Assembly: GCA_964019335.1 (NCBI GenBank)
Contig: OZ025660.1
Location: 496,001 to 560,000, forward strand
Reading direction: 5' to 3'
DNA: 64,000 bases
DNA from: Diplonema japonicum
Taxonomy: Eukaryota; Euglenozoa; Diplonemea; Diplonemida; Diplonemidae
Position numbers and translations under genes: made by a program. Positions within the stretch are counted from its first letter, which is position 1, and the number at the start of each line of letters is the position of its first letter. The notes under the pieces are model-generated. The model was given only the letters and a program-made list of their open reading frames with translations, did not search any database and was not told the origin of the DNA. Positions 1 through 10,507 of the stretch are shown here, piece by piece.

Positions 1-1030
1 ATGGAGTCTTACCGTTGCCCATCTCACCACCAGGGGACGGAGTCTCGCCGTTGCCTTCTTCACTACCAGGAGATGGAGTCCTGCCGTTGCCTTCTTCACC
101 ACCAGGGGATGGAGTCCTACCGCCGTTGCCTTCCTCACCGCCAGGGGATGGAGTCTCGCCGTTGCCTTCCTCACCACCAGGGGACGGACCTTCTTCACCA
201 CCAGGAGATGGACCCTCTTCGGTACCTTCTTCAGTTCCCTCTTCGGTGCCCTCTTCTGTTCCCTCCTCGGTGCCCTCTTCTTTTCCCTCTTCACGGTCTT
301 TTGCGGCTCCCTGTTCACCTTTGTTGCCATTGTTGCCCTCAGGGTTGTTGTTGCCCCCTTCTTCACCGTTGCCGGTGCCCCCTTCTTCACCGCCAGTTGG
401 TGGAGGCATACCGTTACCACCTTCTTCACCACCAGTGGGTGGAGGCATACCGTTACCACCTTCCTCACCACCAGGGGATGGAGTCCTTCCGTTACCACCC
501 TCTTCACCACCAGGGGATGGAGTCCTGCCGTTGCCACCTTCCTCACCACCAGGGGATGGAGTCCTTCCGTTACCACCCTCTTCACCACCAGGGGATGGAG
601 TCCTGCCGTTACCACCCTCTTCACCACCAGGAGATGGAGTCCTACCGTTGCCACCTTCTTCACCGCCGGGAGATGGAGTCCTACCGTTGCCACCCTCCTC
701 ACCACCAGGAGATGGAGTCCTACCGTTGCCACCCTCTTCACCGCCAGGGGATGGAGTCCTACCGTTGCCCTCTTCACCACCAGGGGATGGAGTCCTGCCG
801 TTGCCTTCCTCACCACCAGGGGATGGAGTCTTACCGTTGCCCTCTTCACCACCAGGGGAATCCGTGTTCTGCTCACCGTTCGGACTCGGGGTGTTCTGCT
901 GACCGTTCGGACTAGGAGTGTTCTGTTGACCATTAGGACTCGGGGTGTTCTGCTGGCCGTTAGGACTGGGAGTGTTCTGTTGGCCATTAGGACTAGGAGT
1001 GTTCTGCTGACCATTAGGGCTTGGAGTAGC
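1..1030. repeat. Coding tandem repeats (39-bp and 27-bp units)
   Basis: Imperfect tandem 39-bp units (13 codons, Gly/Glu/Pro/Ser-rich) fill most of the first 840 bases. A block of six 27-bp units (9 codons, TPSPNGQQN type) lies at about 858-1025. The units are multiples of three and contain almost no stop triplets on either strand, which is why long open frames appear on both strands. Confidence 0.85.
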
Positions 1031-1408
1031 AGGGGCTCGGGTATCAGGAGTTGAAGTAAAAGGAGCAGAAGTGTCAGGGGCCCGAGTATCAGGAGGCGAA
1101 GTAGCAGGGGCCCGAGTATCAGGGATTGCTGTGTCAGGGGACAAACTCTCACCCGGTTTACACTTCCTCGGGGGGTAGGTCTTCTTCCCGTAGCTCTTCT
1201 TCCCGTAGTAGGTCTTCTTCCCGTAGTACGTCTTCTTCCCGTAACTCTTCTTCCCATAATAGCTCTTCCCGTAGTACTTGCTACTGTAGTGGTTCCCGTT
1301 GCCGTAGCCATAGTTGTATCCCCCCACTTGGCTGCCATAGTAGTGTGCGCTGGCTGGTGCCACCATCGAGGCGGCACACAGCACTAGAAGCAAGCTCCTC
1401 GACCTCAT
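1..1408 (-). CDS. Tandem-repeat secreted/surface protein, copy 1 (3' part beyond window edge)
   Basis: Reads on the minus strand from an ATG at 1408 and stays open to base 1, where the window ends, so the C-terminal part is missing here. The first ~22 residues form a signal peptide ending in an Ala-Ser-Ala-type site. A Tyr/Gly/Lys-rich stretch of YYGKK and SYGKK units follows, then a short Pro/Thr/Ala stretch (RAPAT-like), six 9-residue units of the type TPSPNGQQN, and 13-residue units of the type SPGGEEGGNGRTP. It is nearly identical to the gene at 43825-46461, which has ten TPSPNGQQN units in the same place, so the two copies differ in repeat number. By comparison, the missing end should hold a globular domain, one membrane helix and a short tail. 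Likely a surface or adhesive glycoprotein; function is inferred from composition only. Confidence 0.8.
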   Translation of the reverse strand, partial: MRSRSLLLVLCAASMVAPASAHYYGSQVGGYNYGYGNGNHYSSKYYGKSYYGKKSYGKKTYYGKKTYYGKKSYGKKTYPPRKCKPGESLSPDTAIPDTRAPATSPPDTRAPDTSAPFTSTPDTRAPATPSPNGQQNTPSPNGQQNTPSPNGQQNTPSPNGQQNTPSPNGQQNTPSPNGEQNTDSPGGEEGNGKTPSPGGEEGNGRTPSPGGEEGNGRTPSPGGEEGGNGRTPSPGGEEGGNGRTPSPGGEEGGNGRTPSPGGEEGGNGRTPSPGGEEGGNGRTPSPGGEEGGNGRTPSPGGEEGGNGRTPSPGGEEGGNGMPPPTGGEEGGNGMPPPTGGEEGGTGNGEEGGNNNPEGNNGNKGEQGAAKDREEGKEEGTEEGTEEGTEEGTEEGTEEGPSPGGEEGPSPGGEEGNGETPSPGGEEGNGGRTPSPGGEEGNGRTPSPGSEEGNGETPSPGGEMGNGKTP

Positions 1409-1433
1409 ATTTATGTTCAGTAAACCTGTGTGG

Positions 1434-3060
1434 TGTCATCACTTTTATGAGATTGGGAACAAAATAATTGGATCATGTCCTTTGTGTTGCAAGGCACAGA
1501 GGAGGGTCTACTTCACAAGACAGGTGTGCTTCGGGTGGTGTTGCTGCTTCTCAGAAAGGGTTTGTGCAGAGCACCTATCCATCAAACACCTATCATCTGT
1601 GATGACAAGGTCAGAGACTCTAGTCTTTTGTGCTTTGATCATCATTCACAGCGTTGGTGTGTCCCCTTCGACACGGGTCATCACTTCAAGGAATTTCCTT
1701 GAAGGCAACGAGATTTTCTGGACGAACTGAAAGATCACAGGGGAAGTAGAAGCAAGACAGGCATGTCGTGAAAGGGTCGTTGTCACCATCTTGTCAAAAA
1801 AGAAAAGGAAACCTTTTCCTCAAAAAAGCAAAAGAGAACCACTGGAGTCTCACGCTGATAAAGCTCCCATTCCAAGCATGAGGTAAGTAAACAGAGTAGT
1901 CGGAGGCGGCGTTTACAGCGTTTCGTTGCCTGTCCCTCCACTCCAAGGAGAAGGGTGTGCATCAGACGATGCCGTCTCACTGGTGTCTGCTCAGCACCAA
2001 CAGAAGCCTGCCGGTTCATCAAAAATAGGATCTAAGTGGTGAATCATCATCTGCTCATTCCTTGGAGGGTTGCTTGCTGGTTGTCTAATTCCCTTTTCTT
2101 TCGAAGGGCATAAACCATAAACCACAGACACCGGGAAGGAGACAAAAGGTTGGAGATCTTGTACCAGATAAAGGGAACCTGTGCAAGGTACGAGACACCT
2201 CACAGGAGGGTTGCCGGTACTCTGTGTTCCTGTTTTCTTCTTGCTTTTTCTTCTTTTTTTTTTACTTCCTTCTTTCTCTCGCACCAGTATTATCCCGCAA
2301 CCCTTACCACAAAGGGCACTGGTCCTTGATGGCTCTTCTTCCTTTCTGTTCTTTGCTTCAAAAGGCAGAGAAAAACAGTAGTCTCACGCTGATAAAGCTC
2401 CCATTCCAAGCATGAGGTGCCCAACGGGTGGTATGTACAGCGTTGCTGTTCTTCACTCTTCTTTTTCTTCATCTTCTCTCTCTCGCATAGCTTCACAACC
2501 AGCACCCTATTCAGAGAGGGAACAGGCTGTTACAAGCTTGCTGCAAGTTTTCAAACCAAACTGTGTTTTGTGTTTTCAGGTTTCAGTCTCGCAGGTTTTT
2601 GACCCTCACTTGAACCAGCAACATGGGTTCGCAAGGAACACGAAACACTGCTGCGCTCGTGTGTTGTGTGTGCCCACATGTCTCGCACCCCTCCAACGCC
2701 TCTTTCATGTATGAAGAACGCGAAGTGGTGTTAATTAAGGGTGCTCTCCTTCTTTTCGAGTATTCCCCTCCCCCAACCCCCTTCTTTTTTACCCCGCAAC
2801 GTATCTCACGCTGATAAAGCGCCCATTCCAAGCATCAACAGTGCCCAACGGGTGCCGATTACAGCGTTGCCGTTCTTTCTTTGCGGGGTATCGTGTTCTG
2901 CATTTTGTGAAGGTGCTGGCTTTCCCATTGTGGTGGTGCTTCTTCCCTCCCTTTCTTCATGGAAGACATCAGAAGAGGTGTAGTTTGTTGATAATGTTCC
3001 ATTTCACGCCCCCCCAGGGGGAGGTCATCTAACCGCAATATCGTGTCTCATCATCTGTCT
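1434..3060. repeat. Mosaic intergenic repeat patch 1
   Basis: Built from modules found elsewhere in the window. A ~135-bp module at 1551-1685 recurs at about 35017, 46955 and 57230. A module at 2154-2332 recurs at 58192-58337. The GCTGATAAAGC module occurs three times (about 1848, 2382 and 2802, the last two complete or variant). A module at 2597-2750 recurs at 63845-63998. A module at 2999-3058 recurs at 42370 and 57821. All are in the same orientation but in a different order from the other patches. No gene is supported here. Bases 3060-3500 hold a short GA microsatellite (about 3290) and nothing else recognisable. Confidence 0.8.
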
Positions 3061-3500
3061 CCGTGGGTCGTTCTTTTCTTCTCTCGCAAGAAAGCGTAGC
3101 TGGGCAGCGGATGCAGTCCTGCAGCCAGTTTAATAAATCTTGCAACAGCTTGGATCTGTTGTTGTTAACAGCGACAAAAACAGGTTAATAAAAAAGCAAT
3201 TGAAAAATCTTTTCCCACCGAATCAGTACGGTCATGTGACGCCTATAGACGCACACGCACGGCGGAGATGCTTGTGAGGGGAGCAAGAGAGAGAGAGAGA
3301 GAGATGAAGGGGCGAGAATGGCTTCAAGACGTTCCTCGTCCAAAACCTTGCAGCACCACGTACCTATTGTCAGTGTACTGGTGCCACTGCTCTTCGGTCA
3401 GCTTTACAGGTAGCGCAATTTTCGTAGCTTTTGCTCATTTTTGTAGTATATCCTGGAAGTCACTGCACAACCGAAAGCTGTGAAAGATAAAAGACGGCTA

Positions 3501-6053
3501 TTATTCCCTATTACGGAAGAGGAGGTCGAGGATGGATGACCGGAACTTCTCTGAGAAGCGTTGGCAAAGGCGGATGCCGCGGACACTGTTGCCGATGCCG
3601 TCGAGCTTAGGAGACCAGACGCACATCCCAAGGACACCTGGGACCACGACAAAGATCTCACCCGAGACACCTGACTTGGCAGGCATCCCTATGGTGCACG
3701 CCCATTCGCCGCTGTAGTCGTACATCCCACAGGCAGAGAGGATCTGAAGAGTTCTTCGAACTTCTGTATCTGTGACTAAATCCTTCCCTGTTAACGGGCA
3801 CACGCCATGATTTGCGTAGGTTGCAGCAGCAGCAGCCAGCACAGGTGTTGATACCCTCACCGAGCACACGCGCAAGTAGAACTCCACAGCGGCCGTCAGT
3901 TTTTCATGTGTGTTGACGAAGTCGGGGAACGTGTTCTCAGACTTCATGAAGTTCGCCAGCGCGTAGTTTCTGAAAGCGCAGCCTTGTTCACTGTGGTACA
4001 CATCCATGCAATCCCCGACCTCCATCCCGCCCGAGAGGTCTTTCAAGAACTGTTTGTACGGCATCAGCCTCTCCTCAACGTCCTCCACGTCGCTGTTCAG
4101 CATCGAGCACGTCACGATGGCCCCCGCGTTCGTCACAGGGTTAAACGGTGTACCCTTCCGTGTTAACGTGAAATCATTAAACGCCCTGCCGCTTGGCTCC
4201 TGCCCGACGTGCTTGTGCACCCATTTCGATCCGAAAGCCTTCAGAGCCAACGTGTAGGCAAATGTTTTCCCGACAGACTGCACCGAAAAAGTTGTATCAT
4301 TGTCCCCAATGTCGAATCTCTGCCCGTTCACCTGCAAGGGATGTATTTTCAAAAAGAAAATGAGACAATACCGTGAATACGGACACCGCAAATTTGTCGG
4401 AATCAGCGTTCTTCAGCTCTGGTATGTAGTCTGCATTCGCGCCGTCATTTGGTGTGTTTTGCAACACATCTTCGTAACTGTGGGTGTACAGTGTACAGTG
4501 TAGTGTGGTGATGCTGCATACATGTGTGTGAGGTTCGTCGTGAAGGCGTCCCAATTCTTGATAGCCAGCCTGTCGAGGACTATGTTGCTGAGTAGGCTGT
4601 GATGCGGCGATGCGCCTGCTGGGCTAGGCCCCTGGCATTCATGTTCAGGCAGGGCTCCCAACACCAAATCGGAATAGTCCGACCACAAGAACACTGCAGA
4701 GGTGTCCAATTTCTTGTAGTCCCTCTCGAACGGTTTGTAGGAGGCGAGTGCTGTGGCCATCTTCGGGTTCGCCTTCAAAATCATCAAGACCTGCGGGTGG
4801 TCGTGTGGCCTTGCGATGGAAGCAGCCTCTTCCATGAGCACGGTGTTCGTCGAGTCGAAACCAAAATTTGTGCGGAGCCTTTCCAGCAAGCATGTGATGG
4901 GTAGGACGTCAGTGGTGGGGAAGTCGATTGACGCAGCAAGACCGTCGAAAAAATTCCGTGCGCGCCTACAGTAGGCGTTGTACGAGACGGGCTCTGGGAA
5001 CATCTCGCTGACGGCACCGCAGTCCTTCAGGTAGTCGGCAATGTTATTGTGCGTGTTGCGTATGGCCGCCCGCAGCGGCGTGACACCCCACCTGTCCTTC
5101 ACATTGATGTCAGCGTTGTGCTTCACAAGCATCTTCACGACGTCCATGTGGCCTTCCTCTGCTGCAAGGTGTAGGGCGCGTCGTTGGTCGTAGTCGCATT
5201 TATTGACTTTCGCGCCTTTTAAGAGAAGTTTTTCTAACTCAGCGATGTTCCCCTTGGCCGCTGCAGCTATGAGGTCGTCGGTAGGAGTGCTGCGGAAGGA
5301 TCTTGTGGTGGTGGCGTCGAGCTCGCCTGACCGCTTGGCTCCGAGGGTTCTGAGGAAAACGGCCACTTCTTCCTTATGGGATGCCTCCGCACCGGATAAG
5401 GGTGTGGTCCCCCAGCGGTCGGCAGCGTTGATGTCGATGTTGTCCAGTTTTGCAAGAAACTGTGTGCATTCTAGCCGGCCCTCTTCAGCAGCAAGGTGGA
5501 GGGCTGTTCTGCTGTCGTAGTTTGCAGCGGTGATGTCTACCCCGATGGCAAGTAGCTTCTTCAGTGTTTCCACGTCCCCTGCACACGCCGCAGCGCAGGC
5601 AAGAGCTCCGTCTCCGCATTCTTCGACAGGGTTGCGCATTGTCCCCACTGCGTTCTGCAGTTTCATGTACTCCACCACCGCACGGTGCTTGTTGTTCATC
5701 GCGGCAGCTAATGGTGTCGCTTCCCATTTGTCCCTGCTGTTCTTGTTGGCACCCTGTCCTAACAAGTATTTCACCACATCAAGATGGCCTTCAGATGCCG
5801 CAATGTGCAAAGCTGTACGCTTGTTCTGGTCGCACCACTTCACATCAGCACCTCCTTGTACCAACTTCGTCATGGTTTCTATGTCACCCCTCGACGCAGC
5901 CTCGCACAAGGCGAACCCCTGCTCCGTTGGTGAAAGCTGGCTCACGTTTAACTGTTTCAGAGCATACTCCCTTACATATGATTCTAGGTTGCTAGGTTTG
6001 TCACGAGCTACTTGCTTACAGAGCTCATCCATTACCTCATTTACTTTGGCCAT
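3501..6053 (-). CDS. GLS: Glutaminase with N-terminal ankyrin repeats
   Basis: Three exons: 6053-4522, 4477-4372 and 4331-3501. The introns are 44 and 40 nt, both GTAT..CAG, and give 822 aa. Residues ~47-347 hold ankyrin repeats in three similar ~100-residue blocks. A linker follows, then the serine-dependent glutaminase domain from ~residue 530. Visible active-site elements: the YIPEL tyrosine, Ser565-x-x-Lys568 (QSVGK), the NAGAI asparagine, the HSEQ glutamate, the GMYDYSGEW tyrosine and the AKSGV loop. The enzyme hydrolyses glutamine to glutamate and ammonia. In animal glutaminases the ankyrin repeats follow the catalytic domain; here they precede it and nothing follows it. Start: the ATG at 6053 lies 10 bases downstream of an AG suited to SL addition. 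Intron 1 restores the conserved run between the helical region and YIPEL. Family assignment is firm; localisation is not evident. Confidence 0.93.
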
Positions 6054-6508
6054 TGCACGATTTTCTATATCACTTCGTTGTGGTTTGATTTTTATTGGTC
6101 ATGTTCCTCACCGAACAGAGGCAATGAAACACACTAAGTGTCATGTGAGAAAGAGGGGGGTGTGGAGTACGGAGAGATATTAAAAAAAAAAAAAAAAAAA
6201 CTATTCTGGGTTTTCTTCCTCTTTTTTTTTTCTCTGCGTTCTCATCTCTTTTTCTTCTTCTCTCCCTCCTGCATTTTTTTCCCGTTTCTTTTATAAAAAA
6301 CGCAGTTTTACCCCCCCCTTCTTCGTGCTCCAAATTCTTTTTTTGTTTTCTTTTTTTATTTTTTCTTTTTTCCTTCTTGCATAACAGCGGACACCGTTTG
6401 TGCCCTTTAGCTTCCTTATGCTGTTGCCTGTTATCATTTAAATCTAGTAAAGTAAAAATTAAAAAAAAAACAGGGAACACATAACAAAAAGAAAAAGGGA
6501 TTTTGTCA
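6054..6508. other. Intergenic spacer, low complexity
   Basis: About 450 bases of A- and T-runs and CT/TC-rich sequence, including a run of ~20 A at 6181. No coding or RNA feature recognised. It separates the FG-GAP gene stop (6509) from the glutaminase start and must hold the polyadenylation and SL-acceptor signals. Confidence 0.6.
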
Positions 6509-6558
6509 TTAGTCAGTACTGCGTGGTATGCGCCGCCCGGGGCCCTAGTATTGAGTTT

Positions 6559-6594
<36 letters not shown>

Positions 6595-6823
6595 TTGTTT
6601 GGTTCGCACACCTGCACGGAGTTGTGAGTAAGGAAAAGGAGTGCGAGAAGTGCCATAACACAGGACAAGGTAGCGGTGATAACAGTGGCACCCTTCCTGT
6701 TCTTGCCGAGGAAGCAGTTGATGCCTGTCTTGGAGATGACAAGAATGTCGTTGACGCCGTCGTTGTTCGCATCAGCAACAATGACAGGTGCCATGGGAGG
6801 TGAGTCAAGTGTGATTTCATGCT

Positions 6824-6859
<36 letters not shown>

Positions 6860-8400
6860 ACTGTAAAACAAAAATCCACCGGAAGATAAAATATCCGGAC
6901 CGCCGAAACATCCGGTGATTTTTTCTTCCGGACATTCTTTTGGGCACTTTTCTAAGGGGGTACCTCGCCTGCCCTACGCACTGCCCCCTCTGTCTGGAAA
7001 ACTTATATTTCTGTTGCAAGAGTCTTAAGAACGGCAAAAATAAAATTCAAATTAACAGACGAAAGCTGCATGCTCTAAAAAGGGGAAGGACATATCTCGC
7101 GACCCCTCCAGGTGCTGACCTCTTCAGGTGACTGAAACGATATTGCAAGTGGGAATATCTTCAGGTGAGAGGCACCCTTCAATGGCTGCGTCCCAGCAGG
7201 TTGGAGAGTACTTTTCCCGACAATAGAACTAAAAAAGGGGGCGAGGAAAGGGCAGCATCTTACCTGTCCGCACGTCTGGCCGTCTTGTTTGCTGCCTTCG
7301 CAGCCTTGGCAGTGCGCCTGGCCTCGGCCTTAATGGCACAAATAGGTGAGGTCTGGGGGGACAAACGCTAAGTGAACGTTTGTTTCTGAAAACAAGTTCA
7401 CAAAAGCCTGCGTAGTGTGGACATTGTAGTCATCAATGATGAGTAGGATGGGCTCGGTGGGTGCTCAACCCGATGACTCGATGAGGTTGTAGCAAAGGGG
7501 AGAAACAAATCTTTTACCCAGAGTCGAAGCGTTTCCTGGGTGGCCCAGTGAGATTTCGAAGCTGTTAAACTCCAGCCTTTTGGGGGGTGTGCAACACGAG
7601 GGACGGACCCGAGGTATTTCCTGCAGCGAACTGGTTCTGTTTTTCCCGTGTAAATTAACTGCGGGTGCAGTTTGCCACCAGTCAGGGAAACGCAAAACTG
7701 TCCGGTGACGGCGCGCTTGTCCCAAATCCCTAACCTTGACAACCTTGGGACCCCTTTTCGTCTTCTTCCCAGCGGCAGCAGCTGGTCCATGTTCCAGGTC
7801 AACCGGACTGGACATTGGCTCCATGACGCAAACCCGTAAAAAATAAGAACAACCCTAAAGCAAGCACAAGAAGTGGTTTGGTTCAACAAGCTTGGTAGAA
7901 GCAAACAATCAGGATCTGAGGTGTCTTTTAGTTCTTGGAAAAGTCCGTAATTCAATTCTCTGATTTTTGTTTGATTTTCTCTTGCTATAGAAACTAGTTT
8001 CATCTGTTTTCGGGTCCAGCCCTTTAATAAAGGGGGGTCCCAGGAAAAAAATGTCCGGAAGAAAAAATATCCGGACCGCCAGAGCTTCCGGACTTTTTAT
8101 CTTCCGGTGATTTTTGTTTTACAGTATATTCCATTTAAATCGTTTAAAGTTTAGCCACGTACCTCCAGTGCACCGTTTGCAGCATTGAGCACAGCAATCC
8201 TTTTCTGCCCCACAGCAAGGATGTATTGAGTGGGGTATACATTGTATAGGTTCCTGATGGTAACCACATCCTGATAATTTTTCTTTTTTCTTTTTTTTCA
8301 AAGAACACACCTCTTGTGGATCGGGTTCGGTGGGTGTCATCAGAGAGTACGCTTTCAGGTGTGCGTGCGAAGATTCCGCCGCGTGTTCTTTTTCTCTGTT

Positions 8401-8431
<31 letters not shown>

Positions 8432-10409
8432 CCCCATAATCTTGTTCTTGCCAATTGTGTCACACCTGTGTTCTGAGTTAAGTGCTGTCTCCTCGAAGCC
8501 CTGCTTGCCCATCATCTTGGCGAACAGCATGCTTGAGGCGTGTGCGCCGAACACTGCATCGGTGTCTGTGTGCCACCTTACCTTGCCCGTCTTCCCGTTG
8601 AGGCACGTCACGAGCCCCGAACTGATGAAGAACAGCACGTCTGTCCTGTACTTCGCCAGGCCAAGGTAGCTGTCCGCATGCACGTGTCTGTGTGTGTGTT
8701 TTCTTTTTTTTTAAATTAAATGATACCTGTGCACCGCCAGCGGGGGTGCAGAAGTGATTGACTCATCAAAGTGGTCGCGCGACCCGAACCCCGGGATTTC
8801 CAACCTATAGTAAAAGAAAATACGACCTTTTGGTATCATCTGCATACCCGCCCAGGCTGTTGGTCCACGCCCCTTCCTCTTCGTCGTCGCCCTTCAGGAT
8901 GGCGCGGAGGAACTCGAAGCTGTGGAGCAGGCCACCCTCAAGACAGATGGAGTGGTTGTGGATGAGAGACAAGGAAAGCGGCACCCCGGACCAAATCAGT
9001 CCCTTGCAGAGGGTGGTTTGCCCGCCCCATGACCTGGAGTAGGTGTCGAGATGCTGCTTGCCGCCGATCAGCGTTGAGACGGCATCGATCACATTGTCGT
9101 CGTTGACATCTTCGTAAAGCCACCCCGAGCGGAGGGGGCCCACCTGTGCTAAGGTCTTCCCCGTGTACAGGTGCAGTGCCTCGAGACCCGTGTCCCTGTG
9201 CACCACAATGACGTTCGGGGAGGGCATGTGCGCCCTCTTCTTCCTCCACTGCAGCAACGACCACACTTTGGCACCCAGCTGGCCGTAGTCATTGTGCGTT
9301 CTTGTGCGGTCTTTGCTCTTGTCCTTCAGCACAGCCTCGGTTTCGTAGGCACTATGCTCGGCAGCCTTTTTCTTGTTATTCTTTTTAGGAGCGAATCTGT
9401 GAAGCTGCATCTTGAGGTCGTGGTTGTGAGTGTGCTGGAAAGGAAGACTGGCAATGAGGTTGCGTCTGTAGTACCTCCAATCCTGTTCACCAGCGTGGTG
9501 TTCGAGGTGCTGGAGGGTGAGCTTGTAGTTATGCTGGGTCTTCACCTTGTCCTCCTGTGATGTGGCGATCTCGTCCGAGGAGTTGTGGGACCAGCGCAGG
9601 GAGCCGTCCTTTCCGTTGAGGGCAAAGTAAGACACCTGACGGCCGGGCGAACCCATGTTGTCTTCGTCGCCCTCCTCCATGTCCATGGGGATCTCGACAT
9701 CCACGCCAACGACTACTGTACCGAGGTCGTCTGAGTAGATCTTGTTGGGAAGGACCATAACGGTGGCGTAGGTGGGGAGGAACCACCCGTACAGCTCGTC
9801 GGCGTCGTACATTTCATCATACATGAAGTTGTCGCGTGGCTCTGGGACGGGCAGCCGCACTGCCCAGATCTCCGTCAGCTCGTGGTTGTACAGTGTCACC
9901 ACGTAGTCGTCGCTCACGACTGCAATGTGCTGTCTGTACGGCTGGGCAGACGAAGGAGTGGGGGTGGGCGCGCTTGTCGTGTTTGTGGTGTTGCGTATAT
10001 GTTGATGCTGCTTCTTCCACGCTTCAGAGTGCGTCAGGTACCCGCACGAAAACCCTATAATCGGTGCTTGCAGGTGCATCGACTTCTTCGCAACCAGCTC
10101 CTGCACATACCCGCCCACTGCCCGCGCGCTTCTATAATTCTCAAACACTGCTATTTTTTCGGGTGTTGTGACTGCCACCAAGTCGTTGACACCGTCCCCG
10201 TCCACGTCTGTCATCATCGGCTTCGGGAGCTTTTCGAGAGCGTCCTCCGGCATCTCCTCCCCCCAGGGCACCACGAAGCCCCCCTTGAACGTTGCACTCC
10301 CGTCCGACTGGAAAGATAATATTATCCCCAACAAGCACCCCACGCATATCAAGATGTCACGCCGGCGGAACCCCCCATCCTTCTTCACTCTTTTTCTGGT
10401 TTTCTGCAT
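6509..10409 (-). CDS. FG-GAP/VCBS-repeat membrane protein (FAM234-like)
   Basis: Seven exons: 10409-8848, 8804-8727, 8669-8466, 8395-8311, 8270-8163, 6821-6612 and 6544-6509, giving 760 aa. Every junction keeps frame. An N-terminal membrane helix (~residues 19-34) follows a basic tail. A long lumenal/extracellular region carries Asp-rich FG-GAP calcium loops (DVDGDGVND at ~68, DVNDDNVID, DANNDGVND at ~696) and Asn-glycosylation sites, as in beta-propellers. A second hydrophobic helix lies at ~724-741 and a basic tail ends the protein. The family is integrin-alpha/FAM234-like and the cellular role is unknown. Intron 5 (6822-8162) is 1341 nt because a DNA transposon sits inside it. Four introns carry poly(A) of 8-31 nt close to the acceptor. 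The last 12-codon exon is the least certain. Upstream AG near 10430 fits SL addition. Confidence 0.85.
6861..8124 (-). mobile_element. Degenerate TA-flanked DDE DNA transposon inside an intron
   Basis: Terminal inverted repeats of ~80 bp (6861-6941 and 8045-8124) start with CTGTAAAACAAAAATC, carry repeated TCCGGA motifs and match with a few differences. TA dinucleotides flank the element at 6859-6860 and 8125-8126, the target duplication of the Tc1/mariner/pogo superfamily. The interior holds a broken transposase on the minus strand. The element lies wholly within intron 5 of the FG-GAP gene; removing it leaves a normal ~75-nt intron that ends in poly(A)-CAG. Confidence 0.85.
7330..8003 (-). 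pseudogene. Pogo/Tc1-type DDE transposase remnant
   Basis: Frame-broken fragments on the minus strand resemble the DDE_1/pogo catalytic core: a DKRAVTGQF-like strand, a QLIYTGKT segment, a PKGW..T.S..HWATQETL segment, then in another frame LLIIDDYNVH (the second catalytic Asp region) and a FVPPDLT segment corresponding to the usual FVPPN-T-LLQPLD. A stop (7330-7332) directly follows LTYLCH. At least one frame change is needed to join the parts, and the N-terminal DNA-binding region is not seen. Non-functional; assignment rests on motif order. Confidence 0.7.
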
Positions 10410-10507
10410 TGCCCCCCACCTCCTATGTTGCGTTTTGTTTTTGTTTTTGTTTTGCCAAAATAGAAAAGGGGTGCGATGGTTAAAAGGAAAATGCTATAAA
10501 GCACCTC

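Noticed and set aside
1-915. Plus-strand frames of about 300 codons in the tandem repeats
   Set aside because: They are antisense to a clear signal-peptide-bearing gene with an almost identical complete paralogue; the openness comes from the repeat composition.
1434-3060. CRISPR-like array or ordinary satellite for the mosaic patches
   Set aside because: Module lengths and order vary, there is no regular spacing, and the genome is eukaryotic.
7330-8003. Functional transposase gene
   Set aside because: Needs at least one frame change, has an early stop after the FVPPDLT segment and lacks a DNA-binding N-terminus.
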